Origin: Cyanoderma ruficeps
Taxonomy: Eukaryota; Chordata; Aves; Passeriformes; Timaliidae
DNA: 64,000 bases
Direction: 5' to 3'
NCBI GenBank assembly: GCA_008694505.1
Contig: VZDJ01007394.1
Location: 30,300-94,299 of the forward strand
Shown here: one piece after another, positions 13,056-23,200 of the stretch
How positions within the stretch are numbered: the stretch's first letter is position 1
Layout: each line of letters begins with the position of its first letter
The notes under the pieces: generated by a model
Database searches by the model: none
What the model was told of the DNA's origin: nothing
The model's input: only the letters and a program-made list of their open reading frames with translations
Made by a program: the position numbers and the translations under genes

Positions 13056-13697
13056 GAATAGAACCCCAATAGGTATTTTCAAGTTCAAGGAAAATGAAAA
13101 GAAACAAACCCAAGACCTCACTGTGCAATCCTCCCCTCTGTACCAATACAGAGGCTGTGCTTTTTTCAACAGGCCTCTATCAAGGAGAGATGAAAGGCAG
13201 AATTCAGGACCAGGTCTGAAACCTGGACTTAATCCAACACCACTAAATCTCTGGCTGCAATGATGTTACATTGCAGTGAGACAGGAGGGTGGAACCTGGA
13301 GGGAAATTATTACCAGTGCTTGAAAGTTTCCTCTGAGTGTGCTTTGGAGCCTCTGTTAGTATTGTAATGGCTCTTACCAAGGCTTTTTCTGTCACTGTAT
13401 GGGACAAGTCATTGCTGCTTCAGTGTTTCTGCTGGGGTAGTTTGCATGAAGAAGACTTCAACAGCAGCTTCACAAAGCAGAATTCTCAGGCAACCTGGCC
13501 TTTATTCAGGAAAAAAAAGGAAGTCACAGGCCCAGTCTCACTGGGTTTACTCATGTGATTAAAGTTTCATTGAAATAGGAGAGCGGGACAACCAAGGAGT
13601 TGTCCCACCAATTTCAGTGGACTGTGGATTTTTGCATGGGTATTCACAACTAAATGATGGTTTAACCCCACTGGAACTGGCTGGTCTTGTGTGCATG
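13056..13697. other. Spacer with imperfect hairpin
   Basis: No gene seen. An imperfect inverted repeat at about 13568-13619 has an exact 8-bp inner stem GGGACAAC/GTTGTCCC and an outer CATTGAAAT / AATTTCAGTG pairing. Confidence 0.5.
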
Positions 13698-14312
13698 TGT
13701 CAGGGTCTGCAAGCATGCGGAGGACCTGATGGTCCGTTTTAAGGATCTCAAAGCACAAAAGACACAGCAGGGGACAACTCAGTTTACTTAATCAAAAATG
13801 CACTTTATTTAGTGCCCACAAATGCAATAGTAGGGAGAGAAATAAGGAATAGTAAGAAAGATAGAAAAGAGGGGAAAGGGATTATAGCTACCAACGTGGA
13901 GGGACGAGTCCTCGAGGCATAGAGATGCCTATAGATGCAAACTTCTCCGGTGGGGTGTACACAAAGTGAGCGGGGGGGTCTCCAGGGTTTTTATAGGTTG
14001 GTCATGGCAGGAACCAAGGCGAGGGGCACAAAGCCAAAGCGGGAACCACCTGTGTCTCAGGAACAAGCTGCAAACCGTACCGTACCTTCAGCACGGACAG
14101 GCCAGTTCAAACATGCAGGCTCAGCTCAGTCCACTGTGACCAGTTCCATTGTTCTTGCACTCTGCTCCCATGGGAATGCATACCAGTCCTCTGAGACTTG
14201 GCAAACGTTCCACCTCAGCCAGGTCAGGGGCTCCCTTCAGAGTCTGGGGTCTAAGCTCTTGATCTTTGGAGACAGTTGTGAGGCATATCACATCTTTGGA
14301 CAGCCTCTGACA
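13698..14312 (-). mobile_element. Solo ERV LTR, family B (minus)
   Basis: The ends are perfect 6-bp inverted repeats (TGTCAG at 13698, CTGACA at 14312) and the element is flanked by exact 5-bp duplications GCATG at 13693-13697 and 14313-14317. On the minus strand it has a promoter-like TATA (CTATAAAAACCC, near 13995) followed by GGAGACCCCCCCGCTC, and an AATAAA signal at 13809-13804. This is the U3-R-U5 layout of a retroviral LTR. It is unrelated to family A. No internal region is present. Confidence 0.85.
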
Positions 14313-15914
14313 GCATGGAAACGCAAAAGATGAGATCACAAAAGCAGCAACACCTTGGCCAAATAAGTTTGGCCAAAAGAGGAGTGAGGTGTTTTCTAAC
14401 CCTGCAGCAAGATACGTGCTGTGTTTGTATTGCAAACAGCAGCACAGCCCCAAGCTGGGGGGCAGAGGAAGGGTGTACCTGGGGGAGAACCTGCATGTAT
14501 TGTAAATATATTTTTTTGCTGACCTAGCAGCAAAAACCCCACTTTAATGAATACTAGGCAGGCAGTGAAGGAACATGTTGCTAATTGGGAAAAAAATCTT
14601 TCACAAAGCACCAAGTCAGCCATGAGAGGTAAGGGTCCTCAGGCTGAGGGTAAGCAAGGACAATGACTGGCAACAGTGGCATGGGAAATGCATACGTGAT
14701 GTGGGGGTTCAGAGGACTGTGGCAAGAAATCCCGTTATAAAACTGACTTTTTGCCCTGAAGGAGGAAAGAAAAAGGAGTATCTGCCACTTAGAAGCATAT
14801 TCCTTTTAGTAGCCTTCATGCTCTTCAGACATACCAAATCATTGTGTAGAAACCCTGATGGTATTTGCAGCCCAGAATGAAGCTACAACACACAAAGGAA
14901 CCAGGCAAACAGGATGCCAGCAAGCCTTGCTAAAAGAAACACCATGTAAATCAGGGAGAGGAGATCACAATGACTATAGGATGTATTACTTGTATAGCAT
15001 CAACCTTTGGCTTGAGAACAAGATTAAGCCTAGGCAAACGTGGTAAATGACATTGTGTAGGGAGGATGTCATGGCTGGCCTTCACACATCAAATGTTACC
15101 ATCCAAGTCATGGCACAGGAATGTCATAGTAGAGATGGCCAGTGCACTCAGAGTACTTCTATAAAAACTTCAGGGGGCTTTAAGCATCAGCACCATGTTA
15201 TCTAAAAGTCTTTCATACCTTTTCTATGTAGCAATGCTATGGGCAGCTTCACATAGCTCTGGCTCTTTCTCTCCTTCTTCTCTCTTCCTTCTGCAGTTCC
15301 AGCTTGTTGCTTCCTGTCCCTAGCACAGCCACCTAACCCTGTTTGTCCCTCATACAATAGCTTACCTTATCTGTCCCTCACACAACCTCCTGTCCCTCCA
15401 TCCTCATAGCATGGCCAGCAGACTCCAACCAATGCTCGACCAACTAACTCACTCTTTTATCACATTCAGCTGTGAGGGCAAGGCTATTCCCACTCTTTGG
15501 TAATTAACACAGCTGCAATATATCAGAGGCAGGATTGCCTTTTGCACTATCTCTCTTACCACACAGGAATACCGATTTTTTTTTACAGATCTGGCCCATG
15601 CCCCGGTAACCCAATCTCCTGCTCTCAGGTGCAGCCCATGACTTAGTGCTTGAAGCGTTAGGGTTAGAAAAGGAGGGTCCTCCCTGGTTTCAGCTTACTG
15701 ACAGTGCAGGGCCAGACTTGATGAAGTGTCTTCGCTAGTTCCCACATTTGTTCATCTAATTAGGACCACTGGACATCAGAGCATTATATGCATAGGTAGC
15801 AGTGTCAGCAGCATGGAAAACCCTGAGTCACGCCATGTGTTTGCAGCACTGTAGTATGGAAAACAAACCCAGGAGCATGGTGGAATTCTTTGTTGATCCT
15901 GTGTGTTGGTAGAC
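14313..15914. other. Intergenic, possible decayed repeat
   Basis: No gene recognised. The pyrimidine-rich stretch about 15250-15560 has the look of an old avian LTR remnant, but I could not find termini or a duplication and do not call it. Confidence 0.4.
15909..15914. repeat. Target-site duplication, left copy (GTAGAC)
   Basis: Identical to 16213-16218 on the far side of the short LTR. Confidence 0.75.
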
Positions 15915-16212
15915 TGACGCTGTAGTACACCACGGCACAAAGACTCCGACTTCAGAAGGCTGAAAATGACTCCTTTATTCTTGGAATGTCTCCCCTTTTA
16001 TACTATTCTACACAGACCAATTCGATTGGTGACAAGAAGACAAACCTCTTCAATCACATTGGTCAGACCAGAGGGACATCAAGAAGAAGTCCCTGCTAGG
16101 GAAAATATGTAAACAATTTTGCCATTACCAAAACATGTCTCTTGTTTACAGAAAATTCCCCGGGAAAGGAATTTCAGAAACCAAAACATGTCAGGCACGA
16201 ACCAGGGCTACA
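15915..16212 (-). mobile_element. Short solo ERV LTR, class II-like (minus)
   Basis: A 298-bp element with TG...CA ends (TGACGCTGTAG ... GGGCTACA) and an exact 6-bp flanking duplication GTAGAC. On the minus strand it has GTATAAAAGGGGAGAC (TATA, about 16003-15995), then AATAAAGGAGTCA (signal at 15979-15974) and GTCGGAGTCTTTGTGCCG near the end. The short length, close spacing of TATA and poly(A) signal, and 6-bp duplication are all typical of alpha/beta-retrovirus-like (class II, ERVK) LTRs. No internal coding region is attached. Confidence 0.85.
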
Positions 16213-16218
16213 GTAGAC
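16213..16218. repeat. Target-site duplication, right copy (GTAGAC)
   Basis: Exact match to 15909-15914. Confidence 0.75.
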
Positions 16219-17759
16219 TCTTTCAAATAGTTTCTCTTCACTATCAAGTAATAACTCCAAAAAATAAAACAAGATATTCCTATTGATTGATATTTTTTTC
16301 CTTCTGTTCAGCCCTGGTCTGTCTGAGTGGCTCTGTCAGACAGAGATCTCATCTCTGCTGTTCCCACAACAGCATCATGGAGATCTGACAGCAGCAAATT
16401 TCTAGCCCTGTCCCATAAACAAGCAGTTTTCCAAGCCCTTTCCTGCTTGCACTATGTTCTGAAACAAATCCACAACCAGAAAAGGAAACAATTGCATTGG
16501 AGCGGAATCCCTTGGCTTATTCTTCATTTTCTAATGTAGATGGGGCCAGAGGCATGGAATTGGGTCCTTCTATGATGCCTCCCATGGGATAATGCACAGT
16601 TTGCATTTCTCCAAAGCCAACGATTTGGAATAACAGTTGTCAAGAAATTTATTTTGAATGCCCTTTTGAAAACAAATTCCAAACTGTTGGGGTTTTATTT
16701 TTTGGAGGGTGCTGAGTTCTTTTTTTAATAATATTTTTTAACTCTAAGAGCTACAGTTGTAACAAATTGGTTTTGATATGTTTACTAATGGGCTTACCTG
16801 CTAGAAAAGGCTGTTTCAGTGGAGCAGTGACATTCAGAGGCCCCTTTGAAAGACACCAGGGACCTAAAGACCACTGATGCTAGCAAATTTCCAAGACTGA
16901 ATTCCTCCCTATAATATCCAGGCTTGCAGCCAATTTAGGTGGCTTGGAGCAGTTGTAGCTTTAAAACATGTTTGATGTGTATTCAGATTTCAAAAAGAAA
17001 AAAAAAAAAAAAACAAAAAAACCAAACCCAGCATTGCAGTGATTCAGAAAGATACACAGATGATGGAGTGGAGCAACAAAGTCACAGGCAAAGCCAACAC
17101 AAGCAGAGATGACCTTTCTAAATTCCACAGCACTAATTCTGCTCCTTGGAAAGAGTGCCTGAGCATTTGTACCCCAGCCCGATACAACTATTTCCTTTCT
17201 CCATATCTGATTCCCTACATGGCTGCTGTGATACCATAAAAAACCTAGTTTGAAAACACAGTGGGCTATTTATGATTCTTTTTTTATGAATACTCACTGT
17301 TCTTCAGAAACTGGTCATTCATGGATGTTTCTTGGGCAGGAGGCAATGAGGAGGGAAGATGATTCTCTGTTTAAGTTTGCTCAAAAATTTAGGAAAAATG
17401 TTCCCATTGTTCCTGACACGTTTTTCTGACCTATGGCACACAGATATACTGAATCCCCTTGTCCATGCAGTGGAGATAAAGGAACAGAGCTGAAATCCAT
17501 CCAGCTACCAGTGGGCATGTAATAAGCTTAGACACTCTAAAACATTTTTATTTAGTATGTATGAGTGTTGTTAAACTCAGAATTCAGAGGAACTTACAAA
17601 TGCAGAGAAAACCTTTTCTGCTCATAGATTAAGAAAGAAGTACTTTGGAAAGAAAAGATCAAGAAATTTTATCCATGGGAATCCTTTGGGAAAGGCTGAC
17701 ATTTTAATTATTGTAGTGTTGCTACAACAGTAAGCAGAACCATATTGAGACTGTGGACA
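16219..17759. other. Intergenic, A-rich tract
   Basis: No gene seen. A poly-A tract interrupted by single G and C bases lies at about 16988-17030. The remainder is ordinary AT-rich sequence. Confidence 0.5.
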
Positions 17760-17764
17760 CTAGA

Positions 17765-18385
17765 TGTTGTAAAAAGATTCGTAGCCAATTTAATATAAAG
17801 CAATTTTATTTCGCTATGAAAAGCAATCTTGGAAAGCCACAATAAAAGAGACAACTCCGATCCTGGGAATCGAATGTTGGGTGAATGTAGAGACAGCCTC
17901 AATTGAGCCGAACTCCTCCTGTTCACAAACTCTGTGATCTGGGAGACAGTTTTTATACAGTTTATTTCCCTTAAGGCAAGGTCTTCTGTCCACTTTTGTT
18001 CAGTTTGCATATTCATGTAGCTTCTTTCTTGCATTTGATTCTTCGAAGCCTCTTTCCAGCCAGAGATGAGGGCTTGATTTGATTTACGGGAAACCGGCAT
18101 TGGGATGCACAGCTCTGGCCATCTTATCGCAGATGCATATTGGGTATCAATCACTGGGTGTATTCCGGCCCAACCCTGGTAAGGAGCCATCTCCGACCCG
18201 AGCCACGTCTCTTCTGTTGTAAATTTGAGTCTTCCTCGGTGCAGCCTGTGTTTCACAATCGTAAATCTGCCTCCTGCTTAGGGTTTTCTTACAGTATTGG
18301 GTCTTTTAATTTCCAAGCGCAAATTAATATATATTATATATCACACCACATTAGTTTGAAACACGAATTTATGTTATATACTACA
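17765..18385 (-). mobile_element. Solo ERV LTR, family A copy 4 (minus)
   Basis: TG...CA ends (TGTTGTAAAAAGATTCG ... TATACTACA) and an exact 5-bp duplication CTAGA at 17760-17764 and 18386-18390. On the minus strand it shows GTATAAAAACTGTCTCCC (TATA near 17960) and AATAAAATTGC (signal near 17806). The segment TTTGTGAACAGGAGGAG is shared with copy 2. A 182-codon minus-strand open frame (18256-17708) runs through the LTR and is not a gene. Intact ends and duplication suggest it is the best preserved copy of the family. Confidence 0.88.
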
Positions 18386-18390
18386 CTAGA

Positions 18391-19640
18391 CATGGAAAAA
18401 TATGGATGAAAAGCACTAACAAGCACTAGTCTTGACTGCAGCCTTAAATTAGTCCATCCCCATGGTACCTTTTTGCTTACAGGAAATGCCTCCTGAGGTA
18501 TTTCCCAGGAGAATGAGAGCTGATGGGGAGGATGGGCAGTGACTGCATACTTTGGAATAAATAGTTCATGAATGTGTGTGAGGAGGGGCGGGGGTAGGCA
18601 AGAAGGAGGAAGGGAAGGAGGGGACTGGCTGCTTTGTCTTTTTAAGNGCGCTACTCTTTCATTTTCCGAAAATGTCTCTTATATATCTTTCATTCAAAAG
18701 TACTTGTAAGGGTTGTTTAGAGACAGAGATGTCATTCCCGAAATTTCACAACTTGTCAAATCTTGTATGCAGGGGGAAAACAAAGATCAGACCACAGAGT
18801 ACCAGATGGCAAATACAGTATTCCTCATATTTCTTCATAGTTTTTAAAAATCTTTTGACCTTCCCAGACAGTCTGTGTGACTGAGATGTGCTGCACTCTC
18901 ATTTTCTAAAGACTTCCATTTATTTAACACTTTAAGTAGTTGTTTGCAGGACTGAACCTGTGACGTGAAAGAGATCAAAATAGCTTAACGTGGATTAGAG
19001 TACCTTTTTCTCATGTAATATATCCCTTTCAGCACATCTCCAGAGAGGGTTTTATAGCACAGATATTTCTTCAAGTGACTGAACTGTGAAAGTGTGTGGC
19101 CTTGGTATGCGTTTACCTTGGAATAGTCTCTCAAGAGGCTTCTTTCTCAACACAGACTTCTTCATAGACACAAAATTTCCCTGCAGTGCACATAGAAAAC
19201 TTTCTAAAGGAAACTTCCTACAGAACAACTAAAACCACAAATGGAAGGGGGGGGGCAAGGGGGAGGACGAGGGGGCAGAAAGGGAATGCACTTGGGCCCC
19301 TATTGCTTCTCCTGCCTTCTGTATGATAACTGGTACTAGAAGCTCCAGCATCGCAAACAGCCCCCGGGCAGACCCCACTCTAGGCAGCACCAGAAATGGA
19401 GCGCAGCAGGAGTTCGGGCCAGTCTCTGAGGGCTGTTACACCCCACTCTGCTCTCTCTGGTATGGCAAAAATCCCCATGAGGGCAGCCTTAAGAGTCCTA
19501 GAGTGGGAAACAGAGTGCTCAGGTGCCCTGGTGTGCAGGAAGAGCGGCCTTCCAGAACACATGTGCCCAGCTGTCCTGGCTCCTGTCACTTCTTGGCTCT
19601 CCCACCGCGTTTGCCCAGAAAATCGATCTCGTAGCGTCAC
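18391..19640. other. Region upstream of CpG island, G-tract cluster
   Basis: No gene seen. A purine-rich stretch with one N (18646) lies at about 18578-18650. G-tracts at 19247-19255, 19259-19263, 19271-19275 and 19282-19284 form a potential G-quadruplex on the plus strand, about 360 bp before the CpG island. Confidence 0.55.
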
Positions 19641-20240
19641 TTTCTGGGTTGCTCTCTCTCCGTACCAGCTCCAGGCTCCTGGGCAGCGCCCACCGTGGTC
19701 ATCGCGGCCACCGCGAGCTGGGGCAGACGCAGCTCCGGGGCGGCCTCGGAACCCCTTCCCGTGCCCGAAGGGGCTCCGCGGGGCCCCGGTGCTCGGCCGT
19801 GCGGCTGTCGGGGCCGCGCTCGGGGCGGGGGCGCCGCGGCCCCGCCTGGTCCCGCTCCGCCCCTCCCCGTGCCCACTCGCCGCCGCTGCTCCGGGACCGA
19901 GCGTTGGGGCTGCCGCCATCGGCAGCCACCGGCCAGCAGCCACCGGGCACCGGCCGCGCCACGCCTCTGCCACGGGCATGACAGCGCGGCTGCGCCGCGG
20001 GCTCCGCGCGGAGCCGGGTAAGTACCGCGGGGGCAACACCGCGGACGGGACTGGGGAGGGTTCGCCACCGTCGGGGGTGGCTGCGCTGCGGGTCGGTGCA
20101 CGAGTCCTTCAGCTCTTGACGCCGGGAGGCTCCGTGGAGGCGGATCGGGAGGCGCTGGACGGGCGGAGTGCGAGACGCGGAGTCCGGTGGGTGTGCGGGG
20201 CCGGGGTCGTGCCTGCGGTCGGGACGGGAATCACGCGGGG
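19640..20240 (+). promoter_or_regulatory. ARHGAP20: CpG-island promoter, probably of ARHGAP20
   Basis: This is the densest CpG-rich stretch of the window in an otherwise CpG-poor setting, which in birds as in mammals marks promoters. It includes GC boxes such as GGGGCGGGG (19822-19830) and CCGCCC (19857-19862) and no clear TATA box. It lies upstream of, and on the same strand as, the ARHGAP20 coding exons, and a consensus donor lies within it. Long open frames on both strands here are a by-product of GC richness. The link to ARHGAP20 is inferred from position and splice logic. Confidence 0.75.
19870..20017 (+). other. ARHGAP20: Putative non-coding exon 1 of ARHGAP20
   Basis: The 3' end is set by the donor CCGG|GTAAGT at 20017/20018, a near-perfect splice site inside the CpG island; the 5' end is a guess. 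Joined to the acceptor at 33816, the frame of the main protein has a stop at 19979-19981 and no ATG after it, so translation should start at the Met in exon 2 (33819). An ATG at 19978 is in another frame and would make a short overlapping uORF. An alternative coding first exon outside the window cannot be excluded. Confidence 0.55.
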
Positions 20241-23200
20241 CTCTGGGAGCGCTTATTATGGAAAATAAGAGGGAAAACTGTAAGCATTTCCCAAAATGCC
20301 AGTTTGAAATTCTTAAATGAATCATCCAACATAAACAGTAGCTGAGTGGAACAATTTTCTTTGCAAGGAGTTTCCACTGGAATAAAAATAGCAAGTTCTG
20401 TTAAAAAAATGCGACTAGTTGTAATACTTGTAATGCTTGCCAGGGGCTGGAATGTGCCTACAGCCAATGAAACCCTTGTGATCCAGAGTGATGGTTCATT
20501 GCAGCTTTTGCTGCCAGTTCTTTAGAGCCACTTGCAGTTTTTACCTATGAGCCCTACACAGGTGGCTGGATTTCCCTTTACCTTCTGATGTTTTTCCGTA
20601 TTTAGAACATTCCTTAACATTCGTTTTCGTAAGCAGACCCCTGTCTATTGATGCTTTTGTGTCACCTAGAGTGTTGCTGTGATGTGGCAACTCCACGTTA
20701 TCTGCAGATGATGGAAAATGAGGACCTTTAACAGAGTGCTCTTTGCCTCAGCATCACAGCCAGGGTTTCACTTGCACAGCCTGAGCAGTAGAGCCATGAA
20801 CACCTGCTTCTGCAGGAGCACAAACCTCTCCATAGATTGTATTCCCCAGATGCACAAAGCAGGACCAGGCACTGCACCTCAGCCTTCCACTGATGCCTTC
20901 AAGGACCTGGTCATCAGTTTGTCCAGCATGACTTTCAGCTCATTAAGCCACTGGTACTTGATGGGTTATGTACAAATGGGAATGTTCCTGGTCATGACAC
21001 AGCTGCCAATGCCTCACTGAGACCTGGCTCACACCCAATTCCTGGGTAAACTTCCTGGGCTCCTGGACTGGTGCTTTCCAGTGAACAGCTAAAGGGAAGT
21101 ATTTAGTCTGTGAACCAGAGAGAGGTGTTCAGGAGGCTGTTTTGGTAAGCACAGATCTTTTAAACCTACCCCCCGAACCTGCAGCTGACCAGTTTTCTCC
21201 AGGATCTCACTGCCTGCACAGGCAATAGCTTGGTTGTAGCCCATCTGTTTATCGCCCTCTAGTGAGGTCTTAAAAATTAACATAGATTCCTTCCATGAGG
21301 AAAATAAATATTAGAGTTTGTCTGTTTAAAAAGATTTACATTTTCTGAGATTCAGTGGCCTCAGGGAATCCCTCTCAAACATCATACCACACTTTGCATG
21401 GTTGCACAGCCTGATTTTGAATAGGCATGGATACATAATGATAGTGTGTGTCTTCCCTGCAGTCTCTGGGTGCTCAGCGAAGGTCTTTGCAACAACAGCA
21501 CTGGACACAGTTCCTTTTTTTTTTACCTGTCTTTAAGTGCTGTTGCACTTTAGGTTTTGGCTGAACCCACACATAGATCACTTGACATGGCTCTGGTCTA
21601 GGTGATTGCTTATGCTTCCTGGTGCTCCACCTTCCTTAATTATAATTCAACTGGGCTGGCTCCAGACTTGGGAAGTGGCCTTGTCTTTGCAGAGGAGCTA
21701 GCTCCAGGGGCTGGAACTCTTTTAGGTTGTAACCAGGGGATGTGATTCAATCACCTGTGTAGTCAGACTGGTTTTACTTCAGTGGTGTGGGAGATGATGA
21801 AGGAATGTACCACAGATATGGTTTCTCTTAATTAACCTGAAGATGTAGCGGATGCTTGTTCTTCATGACCAGCAATGAGGGATCTCAGATCCTCTCCTGC
21901 TTGCAATGCCTGAGATTCTGATTTGCTGCTCCAATGCAGAGATCCTGGTGGATCCTCTCCTAGTTCCTCGTGGACAGCATTACATCAGCACACCCTACTC
22001 CATCTTCCTGCCTGCCCCAGGCTCAGCACCCCTCTGTCACAACAGCACCCTCCAAAACACCCCCAGATTCCTGTATTTGTTCTATTCATCTTCATCCACA
22101 TACTACTCACTCCTCCACTCTTGCCAGTGACACCATTCACCTCCTGCTGGAGACAGAGCTCTCAGCAGGTGTTTGAATACAAACACCTCTGAGAACGCCC
22201 CTGGCAGCACTCGGCCACTCAGGCTGTTGCTCACCCGTGTCCTGCATCACCTGTGTGCAGTCATACCTATGTCACACTGCACCTGTCTCAAATTAACACC
22301 CTCAGCAGCCTCTGGAGCATGGGCAATGCATCAGCTGCTGGGCAGCACTGCTCAGGGGACACCCAAGGTGTCAGACTAGGAGCTGGCACACAGACGTCAC
22401 CCAGGGGCCACACTGAAGTGTGGTCCAGTGGTGCACACTGAGCTACACAGATGGTTTCTCAGCTAAGTTTGGATATCTGCCCTGGCAGCTCACTACCCCT
22501 CTGTGTGCTGCTGGTGAGGGACTGACATCTCCTCGAGGCGGTGTCAGCACTGTGGGTGCTGACATCTAACAGAGCAAAAAAAAGTTTATTTAACAGTACC
22601 TTCTCCACTTTGTTCAGAGGCTGGAAGTGTGACTGTGGTTTTAAACAATGCTAAAAACCCAATAAACCCCACTTCTATCTTCCACTTCTCTGCACCCTCC
22701 TGAGGTGTCTTAGAGCTGTGGGAAGAGCAACTGGCACAGGGATGGGTGCTCAGTGCCCATGTACTAGGCATCAGCCCTTCTTTGCTTGTGCACAGTACTG
22801 CTCTCCTCATGTTCCCACAGAGCAAGTGGCAGGACAGATAAGGACATGAGAGTTTCCAAAACCAGGCATCCATAGTTAGCCCCTTGGAAAACAGCTAGGG
22901 CGGAGCCCAGTTTGCGGCATGTGAGAGAGAAACTGAAGCAAAACAGGATGTTTTTGTGATTTAAAACTTATTTTTCATAATTCCTATTTAAAGGCTTGGT
23001 TTGGTTTTGTAGCTGACTTCTATGTTTATTGGGAAATTTATAATCCAAAGAGCTTTGTGCATGTGTTATGTGTTTATGCAGATGTGTATGTGCACATGTC
23101 CTTGTGTAGGGATTGCTCATGAAGAGGCTACTGCTCAACCTGAGGAAAATTTACCTCCTGATAATAAGTAAAACTAGTAGGTACTAACAGCTAAGTAATG

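Noticed and set aside
15250..15560. Possible further ERV fragment
   Set aside because: The composition resembles an avian LTR, but no TG...CA termini, target duplication or poly(A) signal could be placed.
17708..18256. 182-codon minus-strand open frame
   Set aside because: It runs through the solo LTR 17765-18385, where no coding gene is expected.
19396..20268. 290-codon plus-strand open frame and several others across the CpG island
   Set aside because: Stops are rare in GC-rich DNA in all frames. The frames overlap on both strands, have Pro/Arg/Ala-rich composition, and a strong splice donor lies inside.
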